A stretch of 64,000 nt of DNA from Rhizophagus clarus (lineage: Eukaryota > Glomeromycota > Glomeromycetes > Glomerales > Glomeraceae): contig BLAL01000162.1 in NCBI GenBank assembly GCA_015698045.1, forward strand, positions 372,001-436,000. The letters are read 5' to 3'. The notes under the pieces are model-generated. The model had not been told where the DNA came from. It saw only the letters and a program-made list of their open reading frames with translations, and searched no databases. The position numbers and the translations under genes were made by a program. Position 1 is the stretch's first letter; each line of letters starts with the position of its first letter. This document shows, piece after piece, positions 12,258-22,620 of this stretch.

Positions 12258-12937
12258 TTTTTTTTATTTTTTTATTTTTAAAAGATAAAAATTGGTAAAA
12301 AAAAAAATTCGACAACCGATTACCGAAGTTAAACAATGTTTAGAAAATCTTGACCAATCATGATTAGTCAAAGTTGATTTGCACATTTGAAATCGTTTCG
12401 TGATCAGTGGGCAATCAATGCGGGTTTGTCCTCAAATAATATCGATTCATAACTTTGCCGTTCAAAACACCAAAATTAAGGCCTATCTGACTTGTTCTTT
12501 AATGTACTTAAATTCGTCACAGAAAACTGGTAATCGTTGAAACGAAGGATGATCACGTTAGGTACTTTGCATTATTATTGGTTCCTGGCACTGCAATTTT
12601 CTAGCTTTATACTCGGTCCATCCGTGAAACTGATAATTTAATTTTACTACTAAATAATGTATTGACAATAATAAACTTGGTAATTTTGCTACCCAATAAT
12701 AGGTCTTTAAAATTTATCCAGGTAACCAAGTTTCTTTAAAGTAAAATTTTTAAGTCGAACAATGAAAATTTTGTTGATTAATGTAGCAAGTTATTGTTTA
12801 ATATTATTTCGTTACAGAAACTGCTGGTCTGCAACACATTTTTTTATTAGAGATATAAAGAATAAAGGGAAAAATATTTTTGGTTTTTTATACATTGCTT
12901 ATTTTACTTTACTATTATTAATGGAAACCGATGGTTT
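12258..12937. other. Intergenic, nothing recognised
   Basis: Between the RPB10 start and the eS27 stop on the minus strand. No ORF or repeat stands out. It must hold the RPB10 promoter and the eS27 3' UTR. Confidence 0.4.
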
Positions 12938-13517
12938 TTAACCTATCTTTCTTCGAAAAGAACAACCTATATAATAACAATGAGAGTCCGAATTAGAAGA
13001 ATTATTTAACATCATTAATAAATTCTGATCAAATTATACCTTCTGTTAGACGAGCACGGCCACCAGTTGGTTGGCATAATACATTTGCACAAGAACCACA
13101 CAACACAACAGTTTGAGCATGACTAAATACGGTTGTGATACTAAAGCAACCTATAATTCAATATGAAAAACGGTAAGAAAATGATTGAGAAAAATTATAA
13201 CTTTGTAATCATACCTGGACATTTTACGTCCATGAAGTAAGAGTTTGGACTTTGCACAAGCCTCTTAAGTTTGTGCTGGCGCTTTTCATATTCAGGACTT
13301 GGACTGAGAAGATCTACAGTTAACTATTTTATATACAATTAAAAAAAAAATTTTCAACTAATCAGTATTTGATTTTTAGATTATAAACAGAAGAAATTCG
13401 TATGCTGAAATTTAACGCTCAATAGATTTAAAAATCGGTATCAACCCAATTTTAATGCCATCCATCAAAAATTCTCTCAATAAAAATCAAAAATTATTCA
13501 TTTATACACACCACCAT
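12938..13517 (-). CDS. RPS27: 40S ribosomal protein S27 (eS27), 84 aa
   Basis: Minus strand exons 13512-13517, 13215-13323, 13040-13150, 12938-12966 (255 nt). Translation runs [69 protein letters not shown] and ends CSFRRKIG. The four-cysteine zinc finger CPGC-x(18-19)-CGSC-x3-C and the FSHAQT motif are diagnostic of eS27, a small-subunit ribosomal protein. The first coding exon is only six nucleotides (Met-Val) before a 188-nt intron. The start was chosen because it gives the family's MVL/MPL beginning. Confidence 0.95.
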
Positions 13518-14312
13518 GATTTATTTGTGTTGAAGCGAAAGTACGAGAAATTTTATTTTTGTTTCAGATTTTTAAATAGATCAAACATGTGATATTTTGG
13601 AACATCAAGTGATTTCGTCATCTAATGTATTAGTAATGCAACTATTAAACCAATAGATTTGAACTTTTATTAACTAATTTTCCCGATTTGTTAGGATCTA
13701 GAAAATATATTAGATAAATGATTGGATGTTCATTGTTTAAGTAAATTTGTCCTCTCCACAAAACCTAATAAATTACAATACTCTATGCAGTGGAACTTTT
13801 TATCAGCACAACGTCCACGTGTAAAGAATAGAACAATAGCAAATTCTCTTTTTGTAGCTATTTAGTCTTTTTTTTAATGTGAGTTGATTAAGCTGATAAT
13901 GGAGGGAACCATTACGTTTTCGATCGGATGATAGCGTAGATAATGAAAAAAAGAATCGACAAAGCATTATACTAAGAATATGTTCTTACAAGCCAAATTG
14001 TTCGATATTCTCTAATTCTCATTTCAGACTTATTTACTTAAGTAACACAAATGTATTACGTAACACATGTTTATTGAAGATCCCGTCATCGACAGTTGAA
14101 TGAAATTCTACTAGTTCTATTTGATCACAGTAGAATTGATATAAAATGATCGGTTCTTTTTTCAGAAAAACCTTTCAGCAAATTTGTTTCTTGCTCTCTC
14201 ACTCTTTCTCTTCTTAAGTTGAAAGAAAAAGTTATTATTGTTTATTTAATAAAGAAAGAAATTATATTGTTTTTGTTTAAAGTGGTTTTTATTTGAAATA
14301 TTCACTCATAAA
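13518..14312. promoter_or_regulatory. Divergent upstream region of eS27 and the Q-rich gene
   Basis: Separates two divergently transcribed genes. It is AT-rich with no ORF; pyrimidine-rich sequence (CTTGCTCTCTCACTCTTTCT) at about 14190-14210 precedes the Q-rich gene and may belong to its 5' UTR or promoter. Nothing else recognised. Confidence 0.35.
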
Positions 14313-14957
14313 ATGTCACCTTCACGACAACAAACTTCTCGTAACGAAGCAACAAAAGAAACTTATGATAATATGGATTCCGGAGAACAACAAAAAAATT
14401 TGTCAACCCCTCGAAGTACAACAATGTTTTCTACTAATACCTCAAGTTCACGCACAACAACAATGACTTCTCAGGAACAACAAAAAAGACAAGAACAGCA
14501 ACAACAACTTGATAAAGAAGCTACAACTACAGTGGGTGCTCAACAACAACAACAACAAGCAGCAGTAAATTATTATAATTTTGACATTAATGCATTGGTA
14601 CAAGGTGCATTATCTCAAGCAAAAGTTGATCCTGAAGTAGTTAGAGCAGCTGCTCATTTATTTGTTTTAGCAAATCAAGCCAGAAATTTAGTCGACGCAA
14701 ATTCAAATGTCGTAGATGTTACTGCTGCCAATCGTTCTAGTGCTATGTCTTTGTCTAATTTACTTCTACCTGATGAAGCTAATTCTTCTTCAAAAGCAAC
14801 GGTATTTATTTAAAAATAATTAATTTATATTTAACTTTTTTTCCCTTTACTTAAATTCTCAAATCGCTTCTTTATGTTTATTAAGTAGAATGATACTACG
14901 CCGTTTCAAGATGATGGAATTTATGGTCATTTGAGAGAGGAGCTTGTTAAATTATGA
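14313..14957 (+). CDS. Unrecognised Gln/Ser/Thr-rich protein, 185 aa
   Basis: Exons 14313-14801 and 14889-14957, joined in frame over an 87-nt intron. I do not recognise the family. Residues 1-80 are low complexity: Ser/Thr-rich, with two Gln-rich runs (QEQQKRQEQQQQ and QQQQQQ), likely disordered. Residues about 85-135 form the only plausible folded part, YYNFDINALVQGALSQAKVD and VVRAAAHLFVLANQARNLVD, an amphipathic helical pair. The tail is DDGIYGHLREELVKL. No signal peptide or membrane segment. Glutamine-rich nuclear regulators look like this, but function cannot be inferred. Confidence 0.7.
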
Positions 14958-16272
14958 ATTTGGTGCTCTTTAGTTATTTTATACGTTTTTTTAAATACGA
15001 ATGATTGAGTTGATTGAGTGTACTTGAAGATTTTTTTTTATTTGTGTATTAACATTAATTATTTGCAATTTCTTTTCTTTTGCCTTTGTCAAAATTTTAA
15101 CATCACTTGTTTAATTTATCTTCACTAGTAATGATAACAAAACAAGAGATTGGATTATTTTATTTGAAACGTTTGATTGTTTTCTCTAAAAAATTCTTTA
15201 AAAATTCTTTAAAAGTTCTTTATAATTCTTTTTTTTAAAAAAAAAGTATTTTCAAAAATTCGGTTTATCTTTTTTTTATCTTTCACTGCAATTTCGTTTG
15301 TATTAAATGATTGCTAGCTTAACCAACTTGTTTAAAAATAATTAATTAAAGATTTCCCAAAAAATATTTCGTTTTATACTTGTATACAATGAATATAACG
15401 ATTAAATAAAATGCTTGTATTAATACGATAAATGTGTTGCAACCGACATGTACAATTTGCCGTAACATCAAAAAAGAAAAGATCTACTACGTGTTTCTGT
15501 GCAAATTACGTAAGACTTTGTCATAAGTTAAAAAAAGAAAGAAAGAACACAATATTTTATCCACAATAACCAATAACTAGGTTATTGTATCAGTCAGACA
15601 AGATCATGCCATTATTATATTTACAGTGTATAAGAGTATAATTAGACTATCTGATTGCCAAAATATCTGTTATTTTGCTGTTTAACTTGATATTAAGTAT
15701 TAAATAACAAAATATCAATTATTTAGCCATTAACAAGAAATATCAGTCTGTCAAAATAATAGACTGTCCAATAACTATTATTTATATTTTCATTCATAAT
15801 ATATTAACATTTCTAATTATTTACAATTAATTGTCAATTATTTCAAAACCATTCACAAAATTATAAGGAAAGTTAAAACTACTACTTTAATTTTGATATA
15901 TATGCTAATACAAACTAATACTACATATAATTTAATATAATATATTATATTTTTAATAATGTATAAAAATAAATGTTAAATAAATATGAATGAGTAATTA
16001 ATTTTTTTACTTTGTTAATGCTAAAACTTATAATTAATATAAAAAAAAAAAAATAATAATGTATTAAATATACCCACCCATAAACACTTTTGATTTAATT
16101 TAAAAGGGTTGGCTTTTTTAAACATTGTTCAAACTAAAACCAGCTAGACAGAAATTAATTTAGGTTAGTTGCAGAACCCCTTATATCTGCATTCTGCATA
16201 TTGTTGCACACAGTTGAATATACATATATGGTGGGTTTCAGATCATTTTTTCCCATTACTTATACGAACCCT
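14958..16272. other. Intergenic region with short inverted repeats, no gene
   Basis: 1.3 kb of very AT-rich sequence. A 7-bp-arm palindrome (CAATAAC TAG GTTATTG) lies at 15571-15587, and several related ATAACAAAATATC-like words follow to 15790, possibly a decayed MITE. No coding sequence recognised. Confidence 0.35.
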
Positions 16273-18300
16273 ATGGCTAATAAAATTGATCCATATAAAT
16301 ACATGAAAGGTTTTGGAAATCATTTTTCCTCCGAAGCATTGCAAGACGCTTTACCAAAAGGTGCAATTTCACATTTCACAAATTATTTCCTATATTACAA
16401 CTTGTAAACATTTCTACATTTTCCGTTAGACCAAAATACTCCACAAAAATGTCCTTATGGTCTTTACGCTGAACAACTTTCAGGAACTGCGTTTACCGTA
16501 GACCGTAAGAACAATCAACGAAGGTAAATAGGTTTAATAATACCATTCTTTGCTTCAATGGTCGATCTCATCGGTCTGATTGACCTGGTTTATGGTTTAT
16601 TTATTTGTTCTTGAGCGCAGCTGGCTTTATCGAATTCGTCCTTCAGTATGTCATCAGCCATTTACGAAACTCGATTCAAAATCCCATCATATCACTAATA
16701 AATTCGGTATAAACGATATTCACCATATTCCAAATCAAATTCGCTGGAGTCCTTTTAATAAATTTTTGTTAGATGATGATAAAAAAGCTTCAGATAATAT
16801 AGATTTTGTTCATGGATTACATACATTAGCTGGCGCGGGTGATCCAACCACCAAAAATGGTTTAGCAATTCATATTTATACTGCAAATGTAAATATGGAC
16901 AACACGGCCTTTTATAATTCTGACGGAGATTTTTTGATTGTTCCACAACATGGAAGACTCGATGTCACCACCGAATTTGGTTGTTTGATGGTTGCTCCTA
17001 ATGAAATTGTTGTTATTCCGCGTGGAATTCGATATTCTATTAACTTTCCAGACGGTCCTAGGTAGCTAGACAGATTAAACTAATCATGGTTCTTCATTTT
17101 TACTAAAAGAAAAAAATATTTTAGCCGTGGATATGTTCTCGAAGTCTTTGGTAATCACTTTGAATTACCTGATCTTGGACCGATAGGTTAAGCGTTATAT
17201 CATATTAATTATTTTTATTAAACCTTTTCACAACTAAAAATAATCTTACAATTTATAAACAGGAGCAAATGGACTAGCAAATCCACGTGATTTCCTAGCA
17301 CCAGTAGCTGCATTTGAGGAAAAAGAATGCGATTATAGGGTAATTAATAAATATGCTGGTCAGTTATTTGTTTCTAAACAAGTAAGTTAAAAGTTCTAAT
17401 TTGTTTTATAATCCTAAATGGAAAATTATATTTATTTTATTAATTATATTTAAGGATCATTCGCCGTTTGATGTTGTGGCTTGGCATGGAAATTATGTTC
17501 CCTATAAATATGACCTTGAAAAATTTAATACAATAAATTCTGTATCTTTTGATCATATAGTAAGTGTTTTTCCGAGGAATATGTCTTTTTCATCGAATTA
17601 TATTTTATTTTGACGCCTCGTTATTTGAAAAGGATCCATCCATATTCACCGTTCTTACATCAAAATCTGCTTTTCCTGGTATTGCAATTGCAGATTTTGT
17701 AATTTTCCCACCAAGATGGGCTGTCCAAGAGCATACCGTAAGTGATAATACTTTCATATAATTAGCATTTAACTTACATTAAAATAAATAATAAGTTCGA
17801 ATTATTCTCAAGTTCCGACCGCCATATTTCCACCGCAATTGTATGTCTGAGTTTATGGGACTAATATCCGGTGCTTATGAGGGTAAAGCCAAAGGTTTCT
17901 TTCCCGGTGGTGCTAGGTATATTTACTTTATGTATATTCCTAAATTTGAAATTGTTATTAATGTCTTCTCGGTAGTCTTCATAGCCATATGACTCCGCAC
18001 GGTCCCGATTCAGCTACCTTTGAAAAAGCGTCTAACGATGAACTCAAGCCCGTTCGTGTAGCTGACGGTACAATGTGTATGTTACTGCAGTACAAAAATA
18101 ACTTTCTGTTCTTTACTAAATATGTGAACTAACATGTATTTATTGAATTAGCATTCATGTTTGAGTCATCATTAATGCTCGGCGTAACTGAATGGGGAAT
18201 GTCTGATCAAGTAGATATTCAGCATGATTATTGGAAAGCGTGGAAAGATTTGACAAGTCATTTTGTAAATAAATCAACTAAAGAAACTAAAGATCAATAA
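16273..18300 (+). CDS. hmgA: Homogentisate 1,2-dioxygenase, 455 aa
   Basis: Ten exons: 16273-16360, 16430-16523, 16621-17061, 17125-17186, 17263-17381, 17455-17559, 17633-17737, 17813-17916, 17976-18076, 18152-18300 (1368 nt). It opens the ring of homogentisate to maleylacetoacetate in tyrosine/phenylalanine breakdown, cytosolic, Fe(II)-dependent. Seen: [69 protein letters not shown], and the metal-site region [18 protein letters not shown] ... [12 protein letters not shown] with the conserved His and Glu. Length fits the family (about 445). An in-frame upstream ATG at 16228 would add 15 residues; I chose 16273 because it starts just before the conserved block. Confidence 0.96.
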
Positions 18301-18382
18301 ATACTACACTTAGAAAATTTGAAAAGAACGTCTTTATTAAATTAGAAAGGATACAAGTAATACTAACTAATAAATTTGATTA
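18301..18382. other. 82-bp gap between convergent genes
   Basis: The HGD stop codon and the SNRNP25 stop codon face each other only 82 bp apart, so the two 3' UTRs probably overlap as antisense. Confidence 0.5.
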
Positions 18383-19250
18383 TTATCCGCGTTCTATCTT
18401 ATTTTTATTGACATATCTTGAAAATTTTAAAACACTTCCACTACGAATGCCTATCTCCTGAATTCTAGCTTTATCTTCTAACAATTTTTGTCCTTCAAAC
18501 ATGAGACAATAGGTTTTCCATATGTATTTCCTAAAAAAAAATAATGAAAAAATATTAATGTAATATATTTGATGAGAAAATAAGAAATAGTATGTCATAC
18601 CAACTTATTTTCTTTCTCTTTCTGCCCTTTTCTTTAAGATCTCTTGTCACCTGCAAAACAATTAAATTTTTTATATCTGAAATGGTAGCATTTTGTCGAA
18701 CTACCATTTCTATTAAAAAAAAAAAAATATTATTATATATTATCGATTTCAGACAAAATAAAACTTTCTTTGATATAGCACGTTCTTTAACTCAAAAAAA
18801 AAAAAAAAAAACTTTCTTTGAACATTTACTTAATGGTTCAAGGCCACGTCTTAAAATAGTAATCTCAAAAGCAGTTCCCAGTTCCAAAGCAATAAGGGTA
18901 TCAACTTGTTCAAGAGTTAAAGAAGTTGTCGTAGTAATTAGAGAACTTTCACCAATCATACTAGAAGTGTTCTTACTAATGCCTCTACTGAGTAAAACAC
19001 GGTTATTTTTATCGCTACTAATGTATTTAGTTAGATCTGAAAGTAAAGGATCTTGAAAGAGTTGTTGCAACATTTTTTGAGTTTCGGTAAGTCTTGTATC
19101 TTCGTCAGGAACTATATAGTTAGAGGTTAAGTTTGTAGTGGACAATGAAGTAGGAAGTGCAGAAATTAATGGAGGTTCGGGCAGAGGAGGAGGCGGTGGT
19201 GGTAATGGTGAAATAGATTGCGTAAATGAAGGTGAGATAGAATCCTCCAT
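18383..19250 (-). CDS. SNRNP25: U11/U12 snRNP 25-kDa protein (SNRNP25-like), 225 aa
   Basis: Minus strand exons 18830-19250, 18601-18709, 18383-18530 (678 nt). The C-terminal half reads as the ubiquitin-like domain of SNRNP25: FEITILRRGLEPLKMVV, then ATISDIKNLIVLQVTRDL, KISWKYIWKTYCLMFEGQKL, IQEIGIRSGSVLKF. The ISWKxxW...C and the I-R-x-x-S-x-x-x-F end are the family's signature. The protein is specific to the U11/U12 di-snRNP of the minor spliceosome. The N-terminal half (about 145 residues) is a longer, Pro- and Ser/Thr-rich extension with helical segments such as TETQKMLQQLFQDP. The first intron (18710-18829) holds long poly-T. Confidence is good for the family; the intron 1 donor was chosen to join the ubiquitin-like strands in frame. 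Confidence 0.82.
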
Positions 19251-19360
19251 ACTTATGAGAAAGAAAAAGAGAATTTTAGATAAATCAAAAAATTATAACG
19301 TTTGTTTATTGATTTTTTATAACTTTAGTCAATATATAATTGGCATATTTTATTGATGAA

Positions 19361-20647
19361 TCATAAAGGATGCAAAGGAGGAAAGTCAAAGACAACTGCA
19401 GCATTTTCAGGTTCATAATTTATAGTATTTGTTGAAGCATTTACAAATATAGTTTTTTTCCTATCTTGATCAGTAGATTCCCAAGTTTTCTCGAGTGCAC
19501 CATAAGCTTCATGAATATGTCCAAATACATGAACGTAGGGTTTTATTGCCTTTATTCTTTCTAATAAGTCTTCACAACCGACGCTTTCTCCATTACGTGT
19601 CTTATCCAACATATTATAAGGAGGACCATGTGTCATTAATATGTGTGTAGTTTGCGGGATTTTTCCCCATTTTTCTGTAACAAATTTAAAGTATTAAATA
19701 TAGTAAAAAATTTTTTTCCAAGACTTTTACTTACAGTACCTTTTAAAAATTGTCCACGTTGACCATTAAAAGCCCATTCATAAAATTCTGGTGTCCATGG
19801 GCTTCCCCATATTTGAATTCCCTTGTCAGGAATCGTAAATGATTCGTCATTTAAATATACGATTCCATGACCAGCGTTTTTTATAATGTTAATTGCTTCT
19901 TTAGAATCTTCTTTATTACAATGAAATCTATTCCAATTTTTTTCATAGAAAGTTTCGTCCAAACTAATATGATAATATAAACATTCTGTAAAATCAATTG
20001 GAAATGATAAAAACAAACTACATATTGGGGACATTTCTAACATTTCTAGCAAAACAAGGGGCTCGGTCCTAAAAGATTTTTTTTTTTAGAGATTTAATTA
20101 TAATTGTAGATATAATTACCATATAAAGTTTTTTTGAGGCCGAGCCCCTTATTTTACTGTAAGTGTCCCGTATGCAACTTACGTTAAGTCGTGGTTTCCC
20201 GCAATGACAACTTTAAATCTTGAACATACATATATCATAAATAATGGTTGTATCAAACATCAAAAAACAAACGAATTAAACGAATTAAAGATTACATAAT
20301 TTTTTCTGAAAAATTGAATTTCACTTACTTATGTGGAAGATTTTTAATCCAGTTAACCGTGTCTTGCACTTGTTCTACCTTACCTACACCAGTCATGTCT
20401 CCCGCATGAACTACGGTATTCAAAAATTTAAAAAACTTTTTTTTTTGTAAATTACAATTAAATACTTACGAAAGACATCTCCGTTGGGAACTTGATATTT
20501 ATTCTGATCAAGTGTGTTATGAGTATCGCTAACACAAACGAAACGAGTCCATTTCGAAGAAAGTTTTTCCGGAATCTTTGGTGCAAGATGAACAAGAATT
20601 TCTTGTGACATTGAGCGAGTACGTGACATTAGGCGAAATTGTGACAT
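19361..20647 (-). CDS. Calcineurin-like metallophosphoesterase (MPPED/UPF0046 type), 277 aa
   Basis: Minus strand exons 20470-20647, 20329-20410, 20183-20218, 19740-19963, 19361-19674 (834 nt). The metal-binding blocks appear in order: FVCVSDTHN (block I, D and H), VFLHAGDMTG (block II, GD), VVIAGNHDL (block III, GNHD), ILMTHGPP and HVFGHIHE (blocks IV-V). This is the class III phosphodiesterase fold with a two-metal site, as in MPPED1/2 and fungal homologues; substrate unknown. No signal peptide. Exon 3 is only 36 nt. Intron 4 is 219 nt, the longest, and carries an inverted-repeat insertion (see 20056-20150). It is divergent from ETF alpha and follows SNRNP25 on the same strand. Confidence 0.9.
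20056..20150. mobile_element. Small MITE-like inverted-repeat insertion in an intron
   Basis: Arms AAGGGGCTCGG (20056-20066) and CCGAGCCCCTT (20140-20150) are perfect inverted repeats around an AT-rich core. The GC-rich ends stand out in this sequence. It lies wholly within intron 4 of the metallophosphoesterase gene. No transposase; no clear target-site duplication. Confidence 0.5.
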
Positions 20648-20998
20648 TTATGTGAACCAATTTTTTTTCAATTTCATATTTTGGAAACGATCGACTACTG
20701 TGATCAGATTTTCAACTGTGATCAGATTTTTTCTGCGGCTAAAATCTGCCGGCGATTTAACCCTAAATCTGCTTTTTTCTGCGATTTTTAAAATAGAAAT
20801 TCTGTCAAATTTTATACGGTAAGAATTTAGTGACCAAAAAAAAAACAAAAAAAAAATTTTCAGAGTATTTGATTGGTTAATAAGGTAACACAATCAATAT
20901 TTCAATATCTGCTTTTGACCATAATTTCGGCCAAATTTGCGGCTTTCTGCTTAAAGCAGAAATTCATCGTCCCTGTTTCTGTCACGCAATTTATGATA
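20648..20998. promoter_or_regulatory. Divergent promoter region with tandem and palindromic words
   Basis: 351 bp between divergent start codons of the metallophosphoesterase and ETF alpha. It contains ACTGTGATCAGATTTT twice (about 20697-20731), recurring AAATCTGC/GCAGATTT-type words at about 20735-20785, and a 19-bp palindrome TTTCTGCTTAAAGCAGAAA at 20944-20962. These are candidate regulator sites; no known factor is assigned. Confidence 0.4.
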
Positions 20999-22419
20999 AT
21001 GTTTTCCCTGCGAGGAATATCTACTCGAATCGCTAGCAAAAGATCCTTATTCACGGTAATTAACTTAAATGTGACCGTAATGAACTTGAGCTTAATTTTT
21101 TTAAAAAATAGATTCGACCTCATCTTGTCCTTCGTGGTTATGCAACTTCTCAAGACGTTTCGACCTTGCTTCTAGTCGAACACAAAGATAAATCTATCGC
21201 TTCTTCTACACTCAATGCGTTCACAGCTGCTTCGAAACTCGGTAATAATATAACTGCTCTTGTTGCTGGTGAAGATCCCGAGCATGTAGCTTTGGAGGTT
21301 TCCAAAATTAATATCGTTTCCAAAGTTCTCGTAGCAAAAGACAAAGTTTATGAACATGGACTTGCAGAAGTTTATGCACCTTTGCTAACTTCTGCACAGA
21401 AGCAACTTAAGTTTACACATTTGGTTGCTTCACATTCAGCATTTGGCAAAAATATTATGCCTCGCGTCGCGGCATTATTAGATGTTGCTCAAGTTTCGGA
21501 TGTTAGCGATATCGTGTCGCCAGACACTTTTATAAGACCAATTTATGCAGGTTAGCTAATTTTACTAATAGCGTTGCGCTAAGATTGATAAATGAACTCT
21601 CTTAAAATATAGTTGTGATCTAGGAAACGCTATCGCCAAGGTAAAATCAAAAGATCCTATTAAAGTTTTAACTATTAGAGGAACAGCATTTCCTCCTGTT
21701 CCTGTAGGTGAACAGACCGGAGTCTCGCCTGAGGCTGCACCTGAATCTGAAAAGCCTGCTTTGACTGAATGGGTTAGTGAAGAACTTCAAAAAAGCGATC
21801 GACCAGAACTTGGCGCAGCAACGAAAGTTGTTTCGGGTGGTAGAGCTTTGAAAAGTAGAGAGAATTTCGACAAGTTAATTTTTAGTCTTGCTGATTCAAT
21901 TGGAGCTGCTGGTATAGTTGATGTCTTTTTCTTCTCGATGATTTATAATTCCTTTTGACATCTAACACTCACCCGCAGCATGTGTTGAAATTGTAATTTC
22001 CAAATTCCATTAGTTGGAGGTTCAAGAGCCGCTGTGGATTCAGGATATTGTGATAATGCTATACAAGTTGGACAAACAGGAAAAGTTGTCGCTCCAGGTA
22101 TGCTTTTGCGTATTTCTAAACATTTTATAATAAAAATATATTTCTGAAATATATGCCATTATGCAGAATTTTACTTGGCTATAGGCATTAGTGGAGCAAT
22201 ACAACACATAGCTGGAATGAAGGACAGTAAAGTGATAGCAGCAATAAATAGTGATCCGGATGCACCTATTTTTCAGGTATTCTGATTAAACGTATTTCAT
22301 GTAGCTTTCAACATTCCCTACATGAATATAATATGGTTTGTTTATAGATTTCAGATTATGGACTCGTCGCAGACTTATTCACCGCTGTTCCTGAATTAAC
22401 GGAAAAATTAAAAAAATAA
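20999..22419 (+). CDS. ETFA: Electron transfer flavoprotein subunit alpha, mitochondrial, 349 aa
   Basis: Exons 20999-21055, 21112-21550, 21624-21911, 22014-22097, 22167-22276, 22348-22419 (1050 nt). ETF takes electrons from acyl-CoA and other dehydrogenases in the mitochondrial matrix and passes them to ETF-ubiquinone oxidoreductase. The N-terminus ([15 protein letters not shown]...) is Arg-rich and free of acidic residues, as in a matrix targeting peptide. Family blocks: [50 protein letters not shown], then the FAD-binding C-terminal domain [65 protein letters not shown]. Its length is normal. Confidence 0.97.
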
Positions 22420-22620
22420 ATAATAATAAAGATTTATTTTGTTTAAATTAACGTTACTTTCGTTACTTTACGTAAAAGGCAATGATTTGCAATATCCTTT
22501 TTATACGCGTTCATCTGCGGAAGAACAAGATTGCGAATGACGTAAATTAAATTGATTATTAAATTTGATCCAAAAGTCAGAACATAAACTGTCACTCTAA
22601 AATTTTTACGTTACGAAAAA

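Noticed and set aside
18592..19056. Plus-strand ORF of 154 aa
   Set aside because: Antisense to SNRNP25 and crossing its introns; composition follows poly-A runs.
20052..20140. The open frame continuing the phosphoesterase exon through 19964-20052
   Set aside because: Joining at 19963 gives GNHDLTLDETFY, the expected family continuation; the longer frame inserts unrelated residues from the MITE-like sequence.
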